The notes under the pieces were generated by a model that did not search any database, was not told the origin of the DNA, and was given only the letters and a program-made list of their open reading frames with translations. A DNA stretch of 64,000 bases from Pyrrhosoma nymphula. Its lineage: Eukaryota; Arthropoda; Insecta; Odonata; Coenagrionidae. The position numbers and the translations under genes are program-made. The DNA is taken from the NCBI GenBank assembly GCA_963573305.1, contig OY754332.1, positions 138,005,977-138,069,976 on the forward strand, in the 5' to 3' direction. Positions 38,301 to 50,300 of the stretch are shown in pieces; the stretch's first letter is position 1, and every line of letters begins with the position of its first letter.

Positions 38301-41300
38301 ACCAACACACAACTCTTTACTATGTAAAGGTACACTCTCATGTGTCTTACGGCATTATATTTTGGGGAAATACATCTCTTTCCATGAAAGCTTTCTCACT
38401 CCAGAAACAAGCTATTAAAGCTATCAGTAAATACCCTATTCGCACCCCAGGTAGACCACTAGTTGTATCTCTTGGTATTTTAACACTCCCCTCTATCTAT
38501 ATACTTACCTGCGCCATGTTTGTAAGAAACTATCCCCATTTTTTCCCAGTTAACTCTAGCTTCCATAATTACTACACTCGCTCTATAAATGACATACATA
38601 GCCAACAATATTCCTACAGTCTATGTCTGAAAGGCCCATATCACTCCATTTCCACAGTTTACAACAAGATTCCAATAGAAATTCACTCCATTTCCTCATC
38701 ATCATGCTTCAAGTCCAAACTAAAAAAATTATTAATTCATAAAAGTTATTATAGCTTAAGCGAGTATCTATCTGATGATTTTCATTAATTTATGTTTATT
38801 TCTTCTCACTTTTCCGTAATTTCATATACAGTGAAACCTCGGTTAGCGAACGCCTCTGATAATGAACAATTCAGATAACGACCAAAAATTTCGCTAAAAA
38901 TTTGCCTCGGATAGCGAACAAAATTTCGGTTAGCGAACAGATGTGTAGCGGCCATGTTTGCGTTCGGTGCTGTGCGGCCAAGTGCTTCTCATCTGTCTTT
39001 GTGCTGGAGACACGGTTAAGAACACACGTTCATTATCCTAATCGTTGTGCATCCTTCCTCTTTAGTGATTTTTTTACTTTATTTTAATAATCATCAAGCC
39101 TTCAATCATGGCACCAAAGAAGTTTAAGAGAGATGGTAGCAGTTCAGTGAGAAGGCAGCGGCCAACAATTGAATTGAAGAAGAAAATGATTGCCAAGTAT
39201 AAACGAGGCATGCGTGTATCGGATATCGCAAGAGAATACGGCATGTCAAAGTCGACAATCTCGACGATTTTAAAGAAAAAAGCACAGCTTGAAGAAGCTA
39301 ATGTGTCAAAAGGAGTAAGTATTATAACAAAGCAAAGGCCTAAAATAATAGACGAAGTAGAAAAGTTGTTGCTTTTGTATATAAATGAAAAACAGTTAGA
39401 AGGTGCTAGCATCAGTGAGGCATTTATTGGTGAGAAGGCGCTGCAAATCTACGAAGATTTGAAGAAGAAAACCCCAGGGACAAGTGCTTCGAGTGATTTT
39501 GTTTTCAAAGCCAGTCGAGGCTGGTTTGAAAATTTTAAGCACAGAACAGGCATCCACAGCGTCATAAGGCATGGGGAAGCAGCTAGTTCCGACAAGGCCG
39601 GGGCACAGAAGTTCCTCCTAGAATTCAAAAAAATCATAGGAGCCTAAACATGTTCAATGACAATGTGATGTCGTATTATCGAAAAGTGTTACAAAAAAGG
39701 CAGAAGCAACAGACACTGGATAAGTTTTTTCCTTCAACCTCAAAGCAACAGAGGACTTCCTCCGAAGTTCTCACAGAGGGGGATTCCCCCTCCAAGCAGT
39801 AATTCCACCCCTTCCACCCCACACCTCCATCCACTCACGCCATCACATGGCAGTAAATACGGTTAGTTTTCCTATTTTCCCTTATGTTTAAATGCTTTCT
39901 TTAATGTTTTTATTTATATTTAACTCAATTTGTACCGTATTTTAACTATTCTCATTTAAAAAAGCATAGCTATATAGCCTGTAACTTTCATATAATAGCG
40001 AGTCAATAGGAGCTAGGAACCAATTACTCCTATTTCCTTTATTTCTTATGGGGAAAATTGTTTCGGATAGCGAACATTTCGGATAACGACCAGCTTTCTG
40101 GAACGGATTGTGGTCGTTATCCGAGGTTCTACTGTATATGTATTTGGTTTCATTTATTTATTTATTGGCAACCTCTGTATTATACCTGCCAAACTGCTTG
40201 TAAATACTGTGCTGTAAAATTTTGATGAAACTCATGGATTTTATACCCCAATGATGTTAATAAATTATGAATGAATGAATGAATTATGTTGCCGACTTTA
40301 AGATATGACTCCGGTACAACGGCAATCACACCGCAGCAAACTGATTCGGCGCCCGTGGCGGAGGGTTGGCGGCTGGCGAGTCGCCGGCATGGCAGAGCGG
40401 TAAAAAGTACGAGATAGGGACACACAAATATTTCCGTATGATGCGGTGCATTATTTGTCTCGAAATAAATTTTAGTCAGGCAAGTTGCGGCGTCGACAGC
40501 GCGGCGGGGTGGTACCTACAAAAGACAAGTCTGGGCAGGCAGATATTTCCGATTCTCAGTATCTCTGGATGAACTAGTGTCACCACACGTTTATAGTTTG
40601 AATGGAGCTACTGTTGATCAGAAAAAGTATCTCTGTATACCATAATGCCAAAAACTGTCAGCATATTTGATCGACAAAAGGAGTTTGAAAGCGATGGTTT
40701 ATATATGTTTGATACAAGAAGCAAAGTCAAGATGTGTGAATTTTTTAACATCCAAATCGACTGGAGCAGAAAAGATTCCATCATGAAGCACATAAGGGGC
40801 AGCAGCAAGCACATCAATTATGTGCAAAAATCGAAAAATGTTGAAGGCCGACGACGGACATTGAATAAGCAACAATTGTCCATATCATAAGACACAATCA
40901 GCAATGCAAAAAAAGTAAAGCAAGAAAATGAGGACTTGATTTGTGGCACAGTTAGTACTCTGATGAAAGCTAGCATACCTTTGGAAAAATTAGAAGATCC
41001 AAACTTCAAAGCATGTATGAATAAATACATTCCAGGTAAGTTTATGTTTCTGCGTTTTATGTCAATAATTTTCCAAGGGATATCCTCCAGAACCCCTGAT
41101 TCGTTGAGAGGCATTGCATACTTGAGCAACTGAATATTGAACTGAATATTGCAAGCAGCAAGACTTTATTGTTTTGAAAATTTCTGAATAACTGCAGGAG
41201 TACAGGTGTTGATACCAGCAGCGCAAAATATGCTCCACAAGTTGCCAAGAAAAGATAAAGGCCATCAAGTTACAATTATGTGTGATCTGACCACTGACAG

Positions 41301-44300
41301 AAGGGTCGATGTGTATTCATCGTCTTACTAAGGATACTGTCCTGCACCGCTGAGCATAAGTTCTTTGTAGGGGCAGTTAAAATGCTACAACAGGCAAATG
41401 CAATTGAATGCTCCAGAGCTGTAATGACTGTAATACAAGAATTTGAAATTTCTTACGACAATGCCATAGCTTTAGTAACAGATTCAGCTAGATACATGAT
41501 TTGGTGTGCCCAAATGTGTAACATTCTCTGCCCTGCAATGACATACATTTAGTGTTGGGCCCATTAGCTAAATCTTGTAGCCAATTTGTTTTCTACAGAG
41601 CTTCATGACTTGAATTTATGAGTGTCCAATGGAAACTGTTCATTCTAAACACTAGAAAGAGGAGACATAGATATATTTATTTCTTAAAAGAGCACTATCC
41701 AGAAGATGAATTAAAGACAACTGCTTTTCCATCACCAGTCATGACAAGATGGAATTCTTGGTTCAAGTCAGCAATTTATACTGGGGAACATATTCAGGAT
41801 ATGGCAGACTTTAGCAAGACTGTGGATGAGGGAGGTGCTGCATTGAAATACTTTGCTGAATTAGAAGAGCAACACATTCAAATAATCAAAGGCAGTGCAA
41901 CTTTTCTCAAAGAACATGGGCAACAGATAATTGCCTCCATCATCACCTAAAGAGGGATCATCATTTCCTTTCATACATAAGCTGCAAAGTAGAATTGATT
42001 ATGAATGGCCTACTTGACAATTTTAAGATAGTTAGTTAAGGTTTATAGGGCAGTCAGACAACTTCCGCCAGTAATAACCTTAATTCAGTGGTAAGGAGGG
42101 GAGAGTTGATACAACTGTTTACAAATCTAGGGAGTTTGTGTGAGGTTAAGTTAACTACGCTTTTAACATCAGATATTGCCCAGAACTTAACTTCAAGCAT
42201 GGGAAAATTATTTGATGTGAAGAACATTATCCAAAACACTGAAGCATTCAATGTCCAGACAGTAGCAGGCCCGGGCAACACGGGCGACTGCCCGGGGAGC
42301 CGTGATTGTGAAAAAACATTTTTTTCCTCTAACGTTTAACTGGTGAATTGGTTTGATAAGCGGGGAGGGGGTGACCAGAATACTCTCTTGCCCGGGTGAA
42401 AATTTTGTCTTAAGCCGGCCCTGGACAGCAGCATCCATTAATCTTATGAATAAACTTGACAGCACAGTGTTACTTAATGGCTATTTGTGCATGTAATTTA
42501 CTATAAAAGAAAAAGGTGAGAAAGTTGATGTGCTCCATACATTGCTGAGTATCAAGGGAGACAACAGTGAGTTTGTGGAACCTTGTGTAAAAGTGTTGTG
42601 GGTTCCATGTTCAAAAGTGAGCTGTGAGCGGCCTATTTCTTCATATGTAAATATGCTTAGTGATTTGAGAACCAATGCTTACCCAGAAACTTTGGAAATA
42701 CAACTTAACATAATCTTTGGCTCTTCATGTGACTGAGTTATGTCACGATATGTGATTCCTGTATATGTTTATTTCTCACGTAATTTCTTTATATATTTAT
42801 TTCTTATTTTTTATATTTATAAATGGTTATATCATTCAACATGAGTCAACAATGCTCATTGTATGTTTCAGTTGATAAAAAAAACTTTTTCTTTTTACCC
42901 GTTTCATGAAATTCAAGATTTTTAACCTGCTGTCACTATGATTTTTTTACAGCTTTCCCTTGACATTTTTTTACCACTTTTCAGGGTCCCTACACATTAT
43001 CCTTTGAATAATCAAAGAAGCAGTAGAGTCCGATTGAAAGTTGGTGGCACCTGCGCAGAAGCTCAAATTCCACCTGGGCGAGTCCATTGTGACGGACTTG
43101 AGCTCGGAGGGGGTGCGGGTGAAAGTGGTTATTCTCTCCCGGGCTTTGTCTCAGACCACGTGCGTTCGCTGCCAACCAAACTGCTTTTCCTTCATATTCA
43201 TTTTCAGTATTTAGTTATTTTAGTTATAATAGGACGTAGATAGCTTAGGTAGGTTATATTAAGGTTAGTTATTTTATATTTTGTCATTCTTAGTATAGGC
43301 ATAGGATTGACTATTGTAATTTAGACGTGTTATTTTCAATTTGTTCCTCCAATCTTTCATTTATATTATCATTTCTTGGTGTAGATTTGTTAGTTATCTT
43401 AGCTGTTTTGTTTTTCATAGTTCATACTACAAGTTTAACCCCTTCCCTGACAAGGACGAGTTAACTCGTCCTAACCAGGTGTGTCAAATCGCGTCAGGGA
43501 CGAGTTAACTCGTCCAAGGCCGCTCTTCCGACTTCCTAGCTTCCGAAGACGAATAAACTCGTCCCCTTCGTAGAAATTCTATATCTAGGCAGCAGATGGT
43601 GTTTGCGGACACACTGGCTCATTTTTAGCCAGTTATTGAGACTTATTTTGTTGCATTAGCGTATGGAATTGCGTCATAATTTTCGTAATTTTTACCTTGG
43701 TATTGGGACAATTACACGTGAGATTTAGCGCATTATCTGCTCTTGTTTTAGATAAATTTATCTGGTATCGAATTCATACATTTAGGCGTAATATCAATGC
43801 ATGTATACCGCATTCAAATGTTATTACATTTACAAAAATATTGCAGTTGTTTTTTATTTTTGGGTTCAAAACGGTAAATATAATTGATTCCGACATTCAT
43901 GGCGACTGTCCGGATGCAAAAATAACAGTCGCGCGATATACACTCGTAACGGTGATACTATGTATTAGGAAAAATAAAAATAATCCCTGACAATCGCTTC
44001 TAAACAATACATTACGTACCTACCTACCCGTAAACTGCACCACGGACGTGTGGCAGGGGGTGTTATGCAACCAGCCATATAAAAAGCGAATACAGGATAA
44101 AGGAATATTCGGATAAAGCTATGACTATTGAAGCGTGTTTTCGCATGATTAGTCTAGATATATTCATGCTCTAGTAATACATTGTGTGGGAGTAGAAAGA
44201 ATTGTTGAACTTATGCATACCTATTACAGCAAATTTCTCAAATACTTAGCCTTCCTTTCCTGTCCTTCGAATGAGGTGTTGTAGTAAAATAAAATCTGCC

Positions 44301-47300
44301 GTGTTGACGTGAAACTCGTGACTTCTCAGACTCGTAAGTAACCTTTCAGTCTCTAGTGGATTCCACTTATGCAACAAACGGCTTTTAGAGGTTGAGATTT
44401 AGACGATGATAGTCATCATATATCCAACCCCCGTAAATGTCATTTTTCGGGAAAATCGGAAGAAATCTCTCAACAGCATTACTGGTAGTTCAAAAAATAT
44501 TCAGAAAAGTGGCAGTGGCTTGTTCTCCCGTTCATTACATTGCGTTCAGGTTTCCTCTCGCACTCATGTACTTCGCTGCAGCCCTCTTTCTTCCAAGGTC
44601 ACCCGAGAAAAAGGGACAATAGATAAGGGGCGCCGCCAAGAGTGCATTGTCCGTCTGGGAAGCCCCAGGAAAATGGTTGGGCGTGCGGTCGCCTTCCGAC
44701 CCTGCTTGGTGCCTGTCATAATAGAGCCATAATTTCTTCACTCAAGTGGGACAGCGGACCCTTATGAATGGGAAAGATCTTCTGTGGAAAAGAATGCCTT
44801 CATCCTCATTGCTTTACGACCTCATGTGCTTGTTTTGCGGTAATCTTGAAAGCGGAGAATACGCACATAAGGAAAAGGCATATTTTCCCTCAGACGTGCA
44901 TTTAGCAAGACTTTGAGCAGGAATACTCCGCCTTTGTTATTATTCCCCCTGATTTCCATCTTTCTCGGTACCCCTCCCTTCTCTCTAAATCTCACCGATT
45001 TGTCTTATCCTCTTCGGGAAGGTACTGTATACAAGCTTATGTCAATATCTCCGTGGATATTCCTAATGTACCCCTGAAATTCTTTTACCCTTATCAAAGG
45101 ATGTCGACATAAAATCATTTCAATTTATCCTAAATTTTCAACGGAGACATATGTTAGTACTTCACTCTCCTCCTGAGCATTCATGTCAAGTGTCCCTTCT
45201 CCATCAGCATTTCACAGAAATCCGTTTCTATGCGATTAGAGGTCGAGAGCAATTTTTGGTTACCTCAGTGTTTTTTTTACTCTTTTGCTTTATTCATTCT
45301 GCAACAGAAAGTGAGAGTGAGAGGGTGTTGAGGTGGAAAAAGAAAATTTAGAAACTTCGGGATCTGAATCGAGCTTCTCCGAGCACACCATATTAGATGC
45401 CGAGTGCGAAGGTGAGCCTATTGAAGACGACCAATGGAGATAACTGAAAAGTAGCGAAGCTCCCCCTCCTGCACCCGCAAGGTTCAATTTTGAAAGTGCT
45501 TCATCACTCAATTTTGAAGTTCAAGAAGATGGTGGTGTACTCCAGTTTTTTCAACTGTTCTTCGGCAATGAATTTATATAACTAATTTCTGATGAGACAA
45601 ATTGGTATGCTAATCAGTGTCTTCGTGAAAAACGCTCTGGTTCCAGAGAACAATGGCGTGGAGTGCTCCCGAAATACGAGTTTTCTTGGCGCTAATAATG
45701 CTGCAGAGCATTGTATAAAAGCCTGACAAAGAGCAATTTTGGACCACACGGTGGATTCTGTGTACGCAGTTTTTTGGGAAATGATGTCTTTCGCCGATTT
45801 GCAAAAAAAATCTGGAAAAATTTACACTTTACAAAAATAAGGAATATGTTGCAGAAATACGTACTAATCCAAAACTGAATAAGATTTGAAAAATCTACCA
45901 AATGTTGAACAGGTGGAAGGAAGTCATATTTGAATAATAGACTTGACCTCATCGAAAAAAATTATTGAGGAGTACATCCCCAATTTTTGGCTCCTGAAGT
46001 GGGTAGGCCACCCGCAACACCTCACCCTGTCGGCCCCTTAGAAATGCCCTTTCCTGAGCTAATCCTAACTACTAATAAGAAGGCAAGCCCAACACGCAAG
46101 TGCTTTTTATGCACTAGAAATCGAGATGTGCACGGGAAAATTATTCGAAGGGAAAGCAGATATTTTTGCCCAGATTGCGATGTAACTCTGTGGTTGTAAC
46201 GCTCTCTCTCACCATGTTTTAGGACTTACCACACAAAAAAATCTGAAAATAATTTAAATTTGTACTAATCGATTTGGATATATGTTAGGGTTGTACAATT
46301 TTCAATAAAAATATAGATATTTTGGCTTAAATACTTGTTCTAGCTGAGGTAGAAGTGAATCTCTCTCACTTTAGACAATTGATAACAATAAGGGTTTAAA
46401 TTGAAATTATTAATAAATAAAAGCTCAATGCTCAAAATAAACTTGTTTTCCCATCATTATAACATATAAATAATTAAAAAATGCAATAAAAAAATATGAT
46501 CCTTTTTGGAACCATTTCCTCAAAAAAATGTGTCATGATATTGCATAATTTATGTTTCTTTCAATTTTAACCGTTTCTTGAATACTTAAATTAGCTTTGC
46601 ATTTTTCTACTTTTAGTCATATATTTTATTAGTTTATCATTCTAGATTAAATAGTAGCTTAGTACAGATATACCATAGATAGTTAGATAGATTTATTGTT
46701 TATAGCATAGGGTCATCGTTTATCGTAAGGTCATCGTTGCTTTGTTTCAAGCGTATTTTATTTTTCATGATGGAAAACGCAAAATCCAAAGTAGGGGGTG
46801 GGAAGATTCTCCACAGTCAGGCGTGAGAAATTATTCATAGTGTACTGAATTTTTTGAAGAGCTAAGCAGAAGAAGGGCTGCAAACCCCTCTGAAAAGCGT
46901 TTATGAACGTGTGGCCGCCGCAACTGGCGTTTCTAAATGCAGCTTGATACAGATTGCTAACAAGGGAGCAGCAATTGCCAGTGGTTCTAAGGCATAGTTT
47001 GTCTCTCCGAAAAAGAAGAAGCCTCAAAAGAGCCCAAAGTCTACTGTGGATGATTTTGATGTTCAAGTGATAAGAAGAACGGTGCATAATTTCCTGTGGA
47101 AAAAAGACATCCCACACTCCAGGCTTTGTTACCGGTTATTACAGAACAGACCGGTTTCAATGGAAAATTGAGTTCTCTCCGTGTACTCATGAACAGTATT
47201 GGATTCAAGTAAGTAAAATTATCAGAAATTATTTTTCAAATGCATGTTTACCTGGCCTAACTTTATCATGGTCATGTTTTCCCCACAGATGGAAAAAAAA

Positions 47301-50300
47301 TCTAATAACAAGGCAATTTTAAGTGAAAAGTATGATATTCGCTTGAAGAGGATGGCATATCTGCGGAAAATCATGAAATTCAGAGAAGAATGGTGACCCA
47401 TAGTATTTACAGATGAAACTTATGTCCACTCATCCCACACCACGCCCTGCCAGTGGATGAGTGGAGATGCACATGGGCTGAGAGCACCTGTATCTAAGGG
47501 ACAGAGATTAATTATCGTTCATGCTGGTTAGTATAGGAAGTAATTTTTAAACTGACATAGATGACTCATTGCTGACCGTGAAATATGCTTCATAGAGTTT
47601 ATGTTTATAAAAAGCTACAATTTTTACAGGTGGAGAAATGGGATTCATTCCAGGAGCTCTACTAGTGTTTAAATCAGGCCTGAAAACATTGGATTATCAC
47701 AGTGACATGAATCATGAAAATTATTTTAAGTGGCTACGAAATCATCTCATCCCAAACCTGCTGTCTAATTCTGTGGTTGTGTTGGACAATGTGTCGTATC
47801 ACAATATACAACAGCATTGCAGTCCAAGCATGAGTGCTAAGAAGGATGCCATGAAGGCGTGGCTGGACACCAGAGGGGTGGAATACTCAGTGAAGGATAC
47901 AAAGATTGAGTTATTTGAAAAAATTAAAAGAAATAGGGGGTCTGTGATATACCAGGTGGACAGTATTCTGGCTGAATATGGACATTCGACAGTTAGGTTG
48001 CCTCCCTACCATCCGAAGCTCAACCCAATCGAAAAGATATGGGGAATTTGAAAAAAAATGGGTGGCAATGCACAACGTTTCCTTCAAATTGGACCATGTG
48101 AAAGTTCTGGTTCAGGAAAAAAGTGCTGCAATTGGTAAGGACGAGTGGAGCAAAGTGTGTGAAAAGGTGAAAGAGGTGGAAAAAAATTATATAAGCAATG
48201 AAATGGTGCATGATGAAGTCGAGAATGAACTTTTAATTACTCTGTCCGAGACTGAAGATGAGAGTTTTTTTTATTCTGAAAGTGATAATTAACCTTCCGA
48301 AGGTCGCACGTATGTAGGAGATACACACGTGGTGAATTTGGTCTAAAATTGTATAACATTGTATGCACTGCACTGTGCCTTCCTTTTCTATTCATTCCAG
48401 ATTCCATTGCTTTACTTAATTATGTCCTATTCTGACGTTCAGTGAGTCGTCACTGTTCTTCCTCAGGTCAACTTTGTATTTCTGACATACGAGCGACCGT
48501 TCCGATATTAAAAATTCCAGCCATGACCTTCATAGTTTCTTCCCTCGTTTACATGCTTACATTGTGTACTTTTATAAAATAAATGCAATTGTTATTTATA
48601 TAATGTGTATTTATTAGCCATACTCTAATTATTTCAAACGTTTAGTCACTGCACTTCTCCAAATTTGAATTTGACATTCGCGAGGACAAGAATTAACTTG
48701 TAGGAGATCGGTTTGGTGGGGTGACTAGTGTACTGGCTTCCCATGGCTAGGGCCGGGGACATTGTAATAAATGTTACTTTGAAAATAAAAATTGCGGGCT
48801 GAAAGCACGCTTGCTACTGGGCAAAAATTCTCTTGTGTTGGCTACACTGAGACCCTGCCTTCCCATACGCTCCCGAGCGGAGGGATATATATTTGCCTTC
48901 CCTCCTAACTACTGCCCCCAAAGGCATCTTCCCCTCCACTCGCTGTCGTTCTGTGCATTTAGGTGCCACCAACTTTCAATCGGACTCTACCAAGGAAATT
49001 GGTGATAGGCAACCCACACAACACAGTTTCGCACAGGCTGGGTAGCCATTGAGTCACCTTTTTAATGGCCTGTATTTGGTGTATATCTGTGTATTTTGTT
49101 AACTATCAATGAAGATTAGATAGAATAAGTTAGATATATCAATTTATGTCTCTAACACAATTCTTTTTTTGTTTAAATTGAGAAATATGTAAATATTTTT
49201 TTCACCTCTGGAGCAAGAAATTTGCGATTTTTGCACCGCTGGGGCTATGATTTTTACTCTGCTTTCCCTCGAGTTTATTTACCACTTTTCAGGGTCCCTA
49301 CATATAGGTATACTTGAGGTAGGGTGACTACACATCTTATGAAACAACAATGAAACACTCGAGCTTCTGCAGGTGTCACTGGAGGCATGATTTATGTAAA
49401 GAGGACTCCCTTCCACCCAGTCCAGGCAGAATGGAGTCTTCCATAGCATTGTTACCGATGATACTAGATAGGCAATAAATAGTTTCAGCTGATACAAATC
49501 AGCAGAGTTAGACTAAATGTTCCCAGCACTCCTAATGAAGGGCATGAAGAACTCTTACTCCCACTAATAAGGCTATTTTGATCTTGTTTAGCATAGTTAT
49601 TGCCTGAAGACCAGCAAAGGTAGTTTTCATATCAAAACCAGGAAAAATAGGCCAGATAATTTACACTCACTTCATTTCAAATCAAAAAATATCCAGCAGT
49701 GCATGCAATCACTGAATGTAACGGTGGAAGTCCAAGAATGCGATTATGTGCTCATCAAATGTGGCGAGAGAAGATTTGTTGGCACAGTTGATTCAATTGA
49801 AGGTACGACTTGGAAAATTAGATTCATCAAGTACTCTCGTTTCAGGTAAGAATATAATTATGTTATGGTCTAGTTTTACTCGCAAAAACAATAATTAGCA
49901 GTATTAGCTTATCTAATGCTTTTGATATGATATGGGTCTTTTAAGTTTAAAATATTTTCTAAATTATGTACTAATAACAATGAACTTATGATGTTACTAT
50001 ACTTGGACCTTGTCCTACAATCGGTATTTTCAAACCCACATGTAAATACTTCATATGGGAAGAAAAAAGTGAGATCACCCAATGGAACATTTCTGATGAG
50101 TTGCAAACATTGCAACCTCCAAACATTGACCAACAGCAGAGATATACCTTTAACAAAAGTCTCTCTTTATAACCTTCCAAATAGCAATGTATATAATTTT
50201 TTGTACGGTTCTACAATTTTGTATTTTGTTGGAAATATATATCATCTATAAGATATGTAAACCTAATAATCCAGGTCTTTTGGTGAACAAGAGAATTATT

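Larger units (their letters stand above)
36700..40284 (+). mobile_element. CR1/L2-like LINE, 5'-truncated, with two insertions
   Basis: The body runs from an RT N-terminal part (36877-37104) through the RT core to frame 38285-38788 and a 3' UTR. The UTR resumes after the Tigger at 40137 and ends AATAAATTATGAATGAATGA, the (TGAATG)n-type tail of L2-related LINEs. A fold-back element (37269-37495) and a Tigger (38829-40134) interrupt it. The 5' border is uncertain (36600-36800) and no target duplication was identified. A 3'-terminal scrap of the same family is present at 52698-52735. Confidence 0.75.
40300..42990 (+). mobile_element. hAT-type transposon relic (CGGBP1-like family)
   Basis: It carries the broken transposase described at 40645-42736. 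The borders are not certain. A possible right end is the hAT-like TTTTCAGGGTCCCTACA near 42983, but no matching left end was found. A small hAT-type MITE is nested at 42266-42423. Confidence 0.5.
43026..48987 (+). mobile_element. About 6-kb TA-flanked element with Tc1-like DDE gene
   Basis: The terminal inverted repeat GAGTCCGATTGAAAGTTGGT (27 bp perfect in total: 43026-43052 and 48961-48987) is flanked by TA (43024-43025, 48988-48989). A DDE_3-type transposase gene lies at 46767-48292. piggyBac debris lies between the left end and that gene, which would explain the unusual length. The perfect repeat could also be two copies of a short MITE, but TA on both sides and the TA preference of the encoded family favour one composite element. 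Confidence 0.6.
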
